From: Actinoplanes sp. L3-i22
GTDB taxonomy: Bacteria; Actinomycetota; Actinomycetes; Mycobacteriales; Micromonosporaceae
NCBI RefSeq assembly: GCF_019704555.1
Contig: NZ_AP024745.1
Span: forward strand, 3,852,501-3,916,500
DNA: 64,000 nt
Reading direction: 5' to 3'
Position numbers and translations under genes: made by a program. The stretch's first letter is position 1; every line of letters starts with the position of its first letter. The notes under the pieces were generated by a model. It had not been told where the DNA came from and did not search any database. It was given only the letters and a program-made list of their open reading frames with translations. Of this stretch, positions 57,159 through 64,000 are shown in pieces.

Positions 57159-58250
57159 TCAGGCGATCAGATCCTTGAACCCGCTCGATGTGGAGACGCA
57201 CACCACCGGCCCGTCGAAGGGGCCGACGCTGCGCAGCCCGGCCAGGCCGGCGGCGCTGGAGAGCTCGGTCCACAGGCCGGCGCGCGCGAGTTCCGCCTGG
57301 GCCGCCCGCAACCGGGTGTCGTCGACGGCGAGCGCCCGGCCGCCGCTGCCACGGACGGCCAGCAGGCCGCGATAGCCGCTGACCGGAGACACGATCGAGT
57401 GGGCGTCGGTCGGGCCGACCTCGACCCGGGCCGCCGGGACGTTCTGCCGGATCGCCTTGACCAGCGGTGCGGCCGCGGCCGGCTCGCAGGCGATCATGCG
57501 CGGTGTCCGATCCGCGAGCCCCAGTCGTTCGAGCTCGGCGAAGCCCTTCCACACACCGAAGAGAAGCTCGCCGTAGCCGGTCGGGACGAAGACAGCCGCG
57601 GGCGTGCCCAGGTCGGCGTGGATCTCGTAGGCGATCGTCTTGTACCCCTCCGGACCGAAGGGGTGGCCGGTGTGGGTGACCGTCGTGCTGCTGACCGGAT
57701 GTAGCCCGTCCCGTTCGGCCATCTGCCGCATCAACGGCCAGCGATCCTCCCAGGGCACGCTGACGACGGTCGCACCGTAGGCACGCAGGAACGCGGCCAC
57801 CGCCGGCTGCGGATCGGGCCCGGTGATCACCACGCACGACAGGCCGGCGCGGGCCGCGTACGCCGCCGCGGAAGCCCCGTGGTTGCCGGACGAGGCGACC
57901 ACGACACCCGGCGCGCCCACCCCGACCGCGGCGCTGATCGCGCAACGGTTGAGGCGGTCCTTGTGGCTCCAGGTGGGGTTGCGGGACTCGTCCTTGACGA
58001 ATATCCCCGGCTCCAACTCGATCAGCGGGGTGCCGCCCTCACCCAGTCCCGGCGCGAGCAGCGGGGGCAGGAGCGCCGCGTAGCGGTCCGGCCGGAACTC
58101 GCCCACCAGCTCGTAGTCGTAGTCGACGTCGACCGGGTAGGCGATCTCCGCACTGCTCGTCGCCGGGCAACCGCTGGTCAGCGGCGGCCAGAGCGGAAAC
58201 CTGATCCGGGTGTCACCCAGCGATCGCTGTCCGATCGCGAGCGAGATCAC
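57159..58250 (-). CDS. PLP-dependent fold-type II enzyme (threonine-synthase-like)
   Basis: 363 residues, GTG start. The PLP lysine is in FVKDESRNPTWSHKDRLNR near 83-101, the phosphate/substrate loop in VVASSGNHGASAAAYA near 116-131, and an APAAVFVPTGYGELLFG-like loop (PAAVFVPTGYGELLFGVWKG) near 217-236. The N-terminus has a single Cys (TSGCPATSSAEIAYP), as in threonine-synthase-like proteins. Possible reactions are threonine synthase-type or diaminopropionate ammonia-lyase-type eliminations; the sequence does not decide. It has no partner genes. Confidence 0.78.
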   Translation of the reverse strand: MISLAIGQRSLGDTRIRFPLWPPLTSGCPATSSAEIAYPVDVDYDYELVGEFRPDRYAALLPPLLAPGLGEGGTPLIELEPGIFVKDESRNPTWSHKDRLNRCAISAAVGVGAPGVVVASSGNHGASAAAYAARAGLSCVVITGPDPQPAVAAFLRAYGATVVSVPWEDRWPLMRQMAERDGLHPVSSTTVTHTGHPFGPEGYKTIAYEIHADLGTPAAVFVPTGYGELLFGVWKGFAELERLGLADRTPRMIACEPAAAAPLVKAIRQNVPAARVEVGPTDAHSIVSPVSGYRGLLAVRGSGGRALAVDDTRLRAAQAELARAGLWTELSSAAGLAGLRSVGPFDGPVVCVSTSSGFKDLIA

Positions 58251-58295
58251 CTTTCGACCTTAGTACGACCATGGCGAGGCGCGCCGCCACGAAGG

Positions 58296-58535
58296 TGCCT
58301 GGATAGGCTCAAGGCGGTCGCGCTCGCCGTCCTCGGCGATGGCCTCCTGCCGGACGGATACGCGATCCAGGACGTCGACTCCGACGGCCTGTGGGTGGAA
58401 CGTGGCGGCCACCGGTTCCCGTTGCGGGAGATGAGCGACGGCTATCGTACGGTGGCCGCGCTGGTCGTGGACCTGCTGAAGCAGATCCACGAGGCCTACG
58501 GGAGCCTTGAGGTCGCGGAGGCGGACGGATCCTCG
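58296..58535 (+). pseudogene. Fragment of an AAA/ABC-type ATPase
   Basis: About 75 in-frame residues from RLKAVALAVLGDGLLPDGYA through DSDGLWVERGGHRFPLREMSDGYRTVAALVVDLLKQIHEAYG match the stretch around the ABC-like signature (here MSDG) of RecF/SMC-type AAA proteins. The Walker A and Walker B regions are missing on both sides. The frame then runs into the repeat at 58566. Such ATPases often belong to defence or DNA-repair modules, but nothing more can be read from this remnant. Confidence 0.5.
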
Positions 58536-58565
58536 CTGCCCAGGCCCGCAAGCGATCTTAGTGGT

Positions 58566-58675
58566 AGCCGTGGTAGCCAGCTCGTCCCGCTCGGCTTGTC
58601 GTCATGGCTGTTCCGGGCACCTTCGGCAGCCGTGGTCACCAGCTCGTCCGCCCCGGCTGGTCGTGAGGGCTGTTC
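58566..58675. repeat. 48-bp direct repeats after the ATPase fragment
   Basis: AGCCGTGGTAGCCAGCTCG, continuing to GGCTGTTC, covers 58566-58613 and recurs with about eight differences at 58628-58675. A weaker pair (GCCAGCCGGGCGGTTGCGG / GCCAGCCGGGGGCTTGCGG) follows at about 58696-58785. Confidence 0.65.
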
Positions 58676-59141
58676 AAGCGCGCCGGGACTGCCCTGAGTG
58701 CCAGCCGGGCGGTTGCGGCTGGTGGTCAGGGGTGACTCGACCGGGCTGAGGCGCACCTGTGGGCCAGCCGGGGGCTTGCGGCGTCGGCGGGGCGGGCCCA
58801 CGGCGTACCTCCGAAGGCACCGCGAGCGGCAACCGCCTGCAGTGGCGGCCGCAGCGGTGACCGGCAGCGGGCGGGGCCTGGCAAGCAAAACAGTGAGCAG
58901 GCCGCCGCCGCGACCGGCCGACGGGCAGCGGTGCCAGGCAAGCCGGCAGTGGAGCCACTGGAAGCCCGGTGCCGGGACCGTCTTCGCCGACGTGCCCGAT
59001 GTCGTGGAGCTGCTGCGGAATCGGCAGGTCCGGCGGGAGCTACTGCTGGGTTCCTGACCGGAGCTGCTGGGTGAGGAGCAGGGCGGCGTGGTCGAGGGCG
59101 TAGTCGGCCTCGGGGCGGGGCTGCCCCGTACGTAATAGATG
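58676..59141. other. Decayed intergenic region
   Basis: No intact gene. The plus frame ending at 59057 has a protein-like tail (ADVPDVVELLRNRQVRRELLLGS). The minus frame ending near 59039 has another (RPEADYALDHAALLLTQQLRSGTQQ). Both look like C-terminal remnants of separate lost genes, but short length makes this weak. Confidence 0.35.
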
Positions 59142-59144
59142 TCT

Positions 59145-59178
59145 TGGAAGTATATTCCTTGGCAACCAATGTAGGATA
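59145..59178. promoter_or_regulatory. Promoter/operator region of the second marR gene
   Basis: GGAAGTATATTCC (59145-59157) and TTGGCAACCAA (59158-59168) are two adjacent inverted repeats. TAGGAT at -13 to -8 before GTG 59185 indicates a leaderless transcript. The palindromes would cover the promoter, suggesting auto-repression. Confidence 0.5.
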
Positions 59179-59184
59179 CCTTCC

Positions 59185-59637
59185 GTGGCATCGACAACCG
59201 CGCTCTTCGACGACCTCGTGCGCTGTGAGACCCGGCTCTACAACGCCGCCAACGACCGGCTGCGGGACCGGCACGGGATCGTGACGTCGCAGTTCGAGTT
59301 CCTGCGGTTCGTGCGGGACCATGCCGGGTGCCGGGTCGCCGACATCGCGGCCACGTTCGCCATCGGGATCGGCGCGACCAGCAAGGGGATCGACCGGCTG
59401 GAGGCGCGCGGGCTGGTCGTGCGGCAGCCGAATCCGGTGGATCGGCGGTCGTCGCTGCTCGCGCTCACTCCCGAGGGCGCCGAGCTGGCCACGGCGGCCG
59501 AGCAGACCGTCGACGCGGTGCTGACCGAGCTGCTGGAGCGGAACCTGGCGCCGGGTGCGATCAGCGCGGTCGCACAGGCGATGGCCGACCTGCGGGCGGC
59601 TCTGGAGCGCGACCAGATCGGACTGCCGACCGGCTGA
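59185..59637 (+). CDS. MarR-family regulator
   Basis: 150 residues, GTG start without a ribosome site (leaderless promoter). The winged helix is RVADIAATFAIGIGATSKGIDRLEARGLV (about 51-79), followed by the wing NPVDRRSSLLALTPEGAEL, a standard MarR signature. Upstream palindromes probably mediate auto-control. Its target is not obvious: the divergent side is the decayed region, so it may regulate a distant gene or an exporter such as the one at 61269. Confidence 0.87.
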   Translation: MASTTALFDDLVRCETRLYNAANDRLRDRHGIVTSQFEFLRFVRDHAGCRVADIAATFAIGIGATSKGIDRLEARGLVVRQPNPVDRRSSLLALTPEGAELATAAEQTVDAVLTELLERNLAPGAISAVAQAMADLRAALERDQIGLPTG

Positions 59638-59811
59638 CCTTTTCCGGCCGTGATGCGAGTCTGTCCAGGAAAGACCGGATCCTGGCGGCCGGCCAGGAGC
59701 AGACCGCCCACGACGCCTGGGTGATCCGGATACGGCACCTGCCCGCGACCGTCGCGCGGCTCAAGGTGGAGTCGGACGTGCCGCTGCGGTCGCACGGCCG
59801 CACCCAGGAGC

Positions 59812-61221
59812 TCATCCACCGCCCGAGCCCGCACGCGTGGGGTCGCGCAGCAGGTCGGCGACGGCGCTCAGGCCGGCCTCGATCTCGTGCCGGGACGTGT
59901 TGCCGAAGCCGAGGATCAGCCGCGGAGGCGGGTCGGTGACGGTCCGGTGCAGGGCGGCCATGCCGTAGAGGCCGACCCCGCGCCGCGCGGCCGCCGCGAC
60001 GAAGGCCGCCTCGGACGTGCCGGCCGGCAGGTGCAGGATCGCGTGGAAGCCGGCGGCCAGTCCGGTCACCGGAAGGCCCGGGGCGAGCCGCGACAACGTC
60101 GTGACCAGGGTTTCCCGTCGGGCGGCGTACTCCGCGCGGACCTTGCGCAGGTGACGGTCGTAGCGGCCGGACTCCAGCAGCAGGGCCAGGGCCAGCTGGT
60201 CCAGGCCGGGGCTGCCCCGATCGGCGAGGTTTTTGACCCTGGTCAGCGGGGCCAGGAGCCGTGCCGGGGCGACGATCCAGCCCAGGCGCAGAGCCGGCGT
60301 CAGGGACTTGCTGACCGTGCCGAGCGAGATGACCCGGTCCGGCGCGAGGCCCTGCAGCGAGCCGACCGGATCCCGGTCGTAGCGGAACTCGGCGTCGTAG
60401 TCGTCCTCGATGACGAAGCCGTCGCAGTCCCGCGCCCAGCTGATCAGTTCCAGCCGGCGTTCGCCGGAGAGCACGACGCCGGTCGGCCACTGGTGCGCCG
60501 GCGTCACCAGCACCGCGCGGGCGCCGCGGCGCCGCAGCGCGGCCACGTCCAGACCGTGCTCGTCCACCGGCACCGGCGTCCCGGCCAGGCCGGCGAAGCT
60601 GCCCGGGTCCTCGAAGGCGACCGTGCCGATGCCCTCGGCGGCGAGCACGGTCGTGACCAGGCTCAGCGCCTGCTGCATCCCGGCGCAGACGAGCAGGTCG
60701 CCGGGGGTGGCGACGACCGCCCGGACCCGGGTCAGGTAGGACGCCAGCACCGCGCGCAGCCGCGGCCGGCCGGCGGCCTCGCCGTAGTCGAAGGCGGTGT
60801 CCGGCGCGGTCCGGCACACCTCGCGCATCGCCCACGCCCAGGCCTCGCGCGGGGCCAGGCCCAGGTCGGGCACGCCGTGCCGGAAGTCGGCGACCCGATG
60901 CCGGTCGGGTGGCCCGGCCGGCTCCGGCGACGCGGCGGCCGGCGTGGCGGCCGCCGCCGCGACCCGGGTGGCCGATCCCGGCCGGCTGGTCAGATAGCCC
61001 TCGGCCTGCAGCTGCGCGTACGCGTCCTGGACCAGCCCGCGCGACAGGCCGAGCGCGCGGGCGAGCTCCCGCGACGACGGCAGCGGCTCGCCGCCGGCCA
61101 GCCGACCGGCCCGGATCGCCGCGCGTAACTGGTCCTCCAGCTGGGTCCGCAGCCCGGTGGCACCGCCCCGGTCGATCGTCACCAGCAGCTCCGGACCGGA
61201 ACCGGCCCACTCCACGCGCAT
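59812..61221 (-). CDS. MocR/PdxR-type regulator (GntR HTH plus aminotransferase-like domain)
   Basis: 469 residues from ATG 61221; a TTG at 61239 is in frame but lies inside the operator. Residues about 20-85 are a GntR winged helix (LRTQLEDQLRAAIRAG, LPSSRELARALGLSRGLVQDAY, LQAEGYL). Residues about 110-460 are a fold-type I aminotransferase-like domain with the PLP-lysine region SLGTVSKSLTPALRLGW and EDDYDAEFRY upstream. Such regulators sense PLP or an amino compound. It is divergent from an MFS exporter across 47 bp with a perfect inverted repeat. Confidence 0.87.
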   Translation of the reverse strand: MRVEWAGSGPELLVTIDRGGATGLRTQLEDQLRAAIRAGRLAGGEPLPSSRELARALGLSRGLVQDAYAQLQAEGYLTSRPGSATRVAAAAATPAAASPEPAGPPDRHRVADFRHGVPDLGLAPREAWAWAMREVCRTAPDTAFDYGEAAGRPRLRAVLASYLTRVRAVVATPGDLLVCAGMQQALSLVTTVLAAEGIGTVAFEDPGSFAGLAGTPVPVDEHGLDVAALRRRGARAVLVTPAHQWPTGVVLSGERRLELISWARDCDGFVIEDDYDAEFRYDRDPVGSLQGLAPDRVISLGTVSKSLTPALRLGWIVAPARLLAPLTRVKNLADRGSPGLDQLALALLLESGRYDRHLRKVRAEYAARRETLVTTLSRLAPGLPVTGLAAGFHAILHLPAGTSEAAFVAAAARRGVGLYGMAALHRTVTDPPPRLILGFGNTSRHEIEAGLSAVADLLRDPTRAGSGGG

Positions 61222-61223
61222 GG

Positions 61224-61249
61224 AACCGGACCTTATCAATGGTCCGGTT
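61224..61249. promoter_or_regulatory. Inverted repeat between mocR and the MFS gene
   Basis: AACCGGACC (61224-61232) and GGTCCGGTT (61241-61249) are perfect 9-bp arms with an 8-base AT-rich spacer (TTATCAAT) that can act as part of a -10. It starts 3 bp from the mocR ATG and 20 bp from the MFS ATG. Confidence 0.65.
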
Positions 61250-61268
61250 GGTGCCTAGCGTCGTCGAC

Positions 61269-62411
61269 ATGAGCATCGACGCACCCGCCCGGATCGTCAC
61301 CCGGTCCCTTCTGATCCGATTGCTCTCGGTCATGGGAGCGGCGATCGGCTTCTACCTGCCGCTGTCGGTGGTGCCGCTGTTCGCCAAGCAGTCCGGTTCG
61401 GATCTGGCGGCCGGCCTTGCCACGGTCGCGCTGCTGGTCGCCACCGTGCTGGGCGAGCTGGGCACGCCGCGCCTGACCGCCCGGCTCGGCTACCGGCGGT
61501 CACTGGCGCTCGGGCTGACGCTGCTCGGGCTACCGACGGTGATCCTGATCGCCGACGCGAGCCCGGCCACCATCCTCACGGTGAGTGTGGTTCGCGGGCT
61601 CGGGTTCGCGATCTGCACGGTCGCCGGCGGGGCGCTCACCGCGGAGAGCGTGCCCGCGGATCGCCGCGGCGAGGGGCTCGCGGTCGTCGGGCTGGTCAGC
61701 GGCATGACCAGCATCGTCGCGCTGCCGGCCGGGGTGTGGGCGGCCGCACGCTGGGGATTCGCGCCGGTGTTCGCGGCGACCGCGGTGCTGACCCTCGCGG
61801 CGCTGGCGTCGATCCCCGCGCTGCCGGGCCGGGCGGCCCCGGACGGCACCGAGCGGAACAGCGGCGTCCTCGCCGGACTTCTGCGGCGGGACCTGCGCCG
61901 GCCGGCGGCGGTCTTCGCCTTTTCGACCGCGGCGGTCGGCGTGCTCGTGACGTTTCTTCCGCTGGCCCTGATCGGCCGGCCGGCCTGGGTCGCCGCGACC
62001 GCGCTGCTGGTCCAGCCGACCGCGGCCACCGCCGCGCGCTGGGTCGCCGGCCGGCTCGGCGACCGCGGGGGAGCGGCCCGGCTGCTGGCGTCCGGGCTGG
62101 TCCTCGCGGTGCTGGGGATGGCGGCGCTGGCGCTGACCGGATCGCCGGCGGCGGTCGTCGGCGGGGCGCTGGCGTTCGGGATCGGTTTCGGTCTGCTGCA
62201 GAACACCACACTGACGCTGATGTACGACCGGGCGCCGGACCAGGCGCTCACCGTCAGCGCGATCTGGAATTCCGCCTACGACCTCGGGATGGCCGCCGGC
62301 GCGCTGGTTGCCGGGTTCCTCGTCACGGCGTACGGATATCAGTGGGTCTTCGTGCTGACCGCGGCGTCGATGCTGCCCGCCTTCGCCCTGCTGCGAGGGG
62401 CACCGCGCTGA
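61269..62411 (+). CDS. MFS-family transporter
   Basis: 380 residues from ATG 61269. About twelve hydrophobic helices include LLSVMGAAIGFYLPLSVVPLFA at the start and LVAGFLVTAYGYQWVFVLTA near the end. The cytoplasmic loop after helix 2 reads LTARLGYRRSLALG, the usual GxxxDRxGRR-like position in weakened form. The substrate is unknown; a drug or metabolite exporter controlled by the divergent MocR protein is likely. Confidence 0.85.
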   Translation: MSIDAPARIVTRSLLIRLLSVMGAAIGFYLPLSVVPLFAKQSGSDLAAGLATVALLVATVLGELGTPRLTARLGYRRSLALGLTLLGLPTVILIADASPATILTVSVVRGLGFAICTVAGGALTAESVPADRRGEGLAVVGLVSGMTSIVALPAGVWAAARWGFAPVFAATAVLTLAALASIPALPGRAAPDGTERNSGVLAGLLRRDLRRPAAVFAFSTAAVGVLVTFLPLALIGRPAWVAATALLVQPTAATAARWVAGRLGDRGGAARLLASGLVLAVLGMAALALTGSPAAVVGGALAFGIGFGLLQNTTLTLMYDRAPDQALTVSAIWNSAYDLGMAAGALVAGFLVTAYGYQWVFVLTAASMLPAFALLRGAPR

Positions 62412-62580
62412 TCAAAAAGTTCCGGAACCGGTGTCGACCAGGTGTTTTCCGACATGTGACGGGTGTCCTAGTTGTCACCCCGTGCGTGGTCCGTTAGGTT
62501 CCTCGCGTTGTCCTGATCGGCGGGCGCCGATGTCCTGCGCCGTCGATTCTGCAACGGGTGGAAAGACGGGGGAAACGCGC

Positions 62581-63822
62581 GTGAATGGCCCGAAGCAGCG
62601 CCGCCGGATCTGTCTGGTGGTGCCGACCAACCGTGAGTGCGTCGCGACGCTCGCCGAAGTCGTCGCCGAGGCGGAATACGCCGCCGCGCGTTTCGGCGTC
62701 GACGTGCAACTGCTGGTGCTGGACTCCTCGGACCATTTCGCGGCGCACGCGGCGGCGCTGTCCGCAGCCGCGCACGTCTGGCATCTCGACGACGCCCGCC
62801 AGCGGGAGTTCCTGCGCCGGGTGATCGCCACGGCCGACGTCGCCAAGCCGGATCTGCTGCTCGACCTGATGCAGCCGCGCGGCGTCTCCTACGGCGCCTG
62901 CACCAACCGCGCGTTCCTGATCGCGGCCGCGCTGGGCTGCGACTCCGTGCACCGCCGCGACTCGGATCTGTACTTCCAGACGTACGCGGGGGAGAAGGTC
63001 TTCCCGATCGACGCCGAGCTCTCCGCGCTGGGGAGACCGGCCGGGGAGGTCGCGGCCACCGAGATCCGCCTCGACGACCGGCTCCGGGACCTGCCGGTGG
63101 CGATGGCCGGCGCCTCGTTCGTCGGGGAGATGTCCGTCGACATCGAGGACATCCGGGACCACGACGCCTATTACGACCTGGTCAGCCTCTGGGCCGCGCC
63201 GGGCAGCACCGACGAGGAGAAGCGGGCCCTCGTCGACGACTCGTTCACCGGCAGCGCGCCGTTCGACGGCGACCACGCGATTCTCTCCGTGGTCGACCCG
63301 ATGCGCGTCGACATGCACAACATCAGCTTTTACGGATTGCACGAGCGGGTGCCGCTGCCGACCGCCACGGACACCATCGGCAGCGACTATTTTCTCATTC
63401 ACGTCGCCGACAAGGGCGGCCTGCCCGGGCTTCTGCACAATCGGCACATCGTCAATTTCCACACCGCCGAGCGCAAGAGCGACGCGGGTTTCCTCGCCTA
63501 TCAGATGCGGTTCGCCAAGTTCATCCTGTCGATGTACTACCTGCACTTCGTCTACCAGCGGATGACCACCGACGACCCGGCCGATATCGCCGCCCTGGTG
63601 CGGGCGAGCACCTGGCAGCCGCGCGAGCCGAACGAGGCGACCGCCGACGCGATGGAGGCCGCGTACCGGCGGCTCGGCGGCCGGTTCACCCAGGTCGCCG
63701 ACCAGGTCCGGGCCCGCCGGGACACGCTGCTGATCGAGGCGCGCCGGGACATGGACGACTACGCGCTGCTGATCGACGACTGGGCGGCGTTGATCGCGGC
63801 CGCCCGCGTGACGTCCGTCTGA
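62581..63822 (+). CDS. DUF6271-like protein with a GT-A-like fold
   Basis: 413 residues, GTG start after ACGGGGGAAA. It opens RRICLVVPTNRECVATLAEV, a Rossmann-like start shared with family 2 glycosyltransferases. An RRDSDLYFQTY motif near 128-138 is a possible DxD metal site. Later segments are DGDHAILSVVDPMRVDMHNIS near 238-258 and NRHIVNFHTAERKSD near 293-307, which may form the acceptor part. The family name is from memory and the activity is unproven. It ends 1 base before the PLP decarboxylase gene, so the two form an operon. Confidence 0.6.
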   Translation: MNGPKQRRRICLVVPTNRECVATLAEVVAEAEYAAARFGVDVQLLVLDSSDHFAAHAAALSAAAHVWHLDDARQREFLRRVIATADVAKPDLLLDLMQPRGVSYGACTNRAFLIAAALGCDSVHRRDSDLYFQTYAGEKVFPIDAELSALGRPAGEVAATEIRLDDRLRDLPVAMAGASFVGEMSVDIEDIRDHDAYYDLVSLWAAPGSTDEEKRALVDDSFTGSAPFDGDHAILSVVDPMRVDMHNISFYGLHERVPLPTATDTIGSDYFLIHVADKGGLPGLLHNRHIVNFHTAERKSDAGFLAYQMRFAKFILSMYYLHFVYQRMTTDDPADIAALVRASTWQPREPNEATADAMEAAYRRLGGRFTQVADQVRARRDTLLIEARRDMDDYALLIDDWAALIAAARVTSV

Positions 63823-63823
63823 G

Positions 63824-64000
63824 ATGCCGCCCGCCCCGCACCTGAGCGCCGCGCTGGCCGCGGCCGACACCGACCGGATCGTCTACGACCTGACCGGCAT
63901 CGAGAACCAGTACCGGCGGCTGCTCGCCGAGCTGCCCGGCGCCGACGTGCGGTTCGCGATGAAGGCGTGCCCGGTCGACGACGTGCTGACCGGCCTCGCC
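63824..64000 (+). CDS. Type III PLP-dependent (ornithine/diaminopimelate-type) decarboxylase, 5' part
   Basis: The first 59 codons are present and the rest lies outside the window. DRIVYDLTGIENQYRRLLAEL is followed by VRFAMKACPVDDVLTGLA, the PLP-lysine motif (FAxKA) of alanine-racemase-fold decarboxylases at residue about 49. It starts 1 base after the previous stop (TGA G ATG). Likely role: decarboxylation of an amino acid, perhaps of the product linked to the GT-like protein. Confidence 0.75.
   Translation, partial: MPPAPHLSAALAAADTDRIVYDLTGIENQYRRLLAELPGADVRFAMKACPVDDVLTGLA

Noticed and set aside
59638..59811. In-frame stretch AAGQEQTAHDAWVIRIRHLP after the second marR as a gene
   Set aside because: No start codon or ribosome site, and the frame runs on into the convergent MocR gene. 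It is at most a remnant.
1..64000. tRNA genes, insertion sequences, attachment sites
   Set aside because: No cloverleaf-like sequence with a GGTTCGAATCC-type arm, no transposase or integrase motif and no terminal inverted repeats were noticed. A dedicated tRNA scan was not possible.

Overview
The window is very GC-rich, densely packed double-stranded bacterial DNA. It has GTG/TTG starts, many ATGA/GTGA overlaps, F420-dependent oxidoreductase families, SARP and LAL (large LuxR) regulators, and secreted proteins with Ser/Thr/Pro linkers. This points to a filamentous actinomycete, most likely Micromonosporaceae of the Actinoplanes type. The genus is inferred from gene style; no rRNA or other marker is present. 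I found no tRNA, rRNA, CRISPR array, insertion sequence or phage module.

Layout. (1) 1-4205: the right-hand part of a RiPP locus of the thiazole/oxazole (TOMM) type. It has the tail of an unidentified gene, an E1/ThiF-like leader-binding protein fused to a nitroreductase-like half, a second SagB-type nitroreductase, a precursor with a (GPCRGC)n core holding 16 Cys, and a PqqD-M50 membrane protease. No YcaO cyclodehydratase lies in the window and I expect it just to the left. (2) 4276-12071: accessory genes. These are a hydrolase, an SDR pseudogene, a second hydrolase, a secreted pectate lyase with a perfect palindromic operator, a cupin, an excalibur-domain protein, Dps, and a small two-repeat protein. 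They are separated by GC-rich tandem repeats. (3) 12076-26977: a SARP regulator, a membrane protein, a pyruvate-oxidase-like TPP enzyme, an F420 oxidoreductase, a hydrolase and WYL-regulator divergent pair, a lone receiver, a CMD protein, an SDR, a hydrolase-LuxR fusion, an MddA-like methanethiol methyltransferase, a VHL-like membrane protein, a CGNR regulator and an EamA transporter.

(4) 27032-30982: a tightly coupled four-gene catabolic or tailoring operon (hydrolase, secreted epoxide-hydrolase-like enzyme, SDR, FAD oxidase). (5) 30990-48014: a regulator island. A minus-strand row of SARP, HTH-less LAL-type ATPase and complete LAL regulator is divergent from two tandem LAL regulators and a hydrolase. 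After a small alarmone synthetase, a PemK-like protein and a methyltransferase comes a further LAL-like regulator that has lost its Walker motifs. The SARP beside an HTH-less ATPase looks like a split AfsR and is the most unusual regulatory arrangement here.

(6) 48013-56257: redox genes with local regulators. There is a quinone-oxidoreductase-like protein; TetR divergent from an LLM-SDR pair with two matching operators; a deazaflavin-type (DUF385) reductase; and MarR divergent from an LLM-FAD-oxidase fusion coupled to a second LLM gene. (7) 56290-62411: a thioesterase, a PLP enzyme, a decayed patch with a fragment of an AAA ATPase, a MarR gene, and a MocR/MFS divergent pair sharing an inverted repeat. 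(8) 62581-64000: a GT-A-like protein, then the start of a type III PLP decarboxylase, probably the left edge of another small biosynthetic locus.
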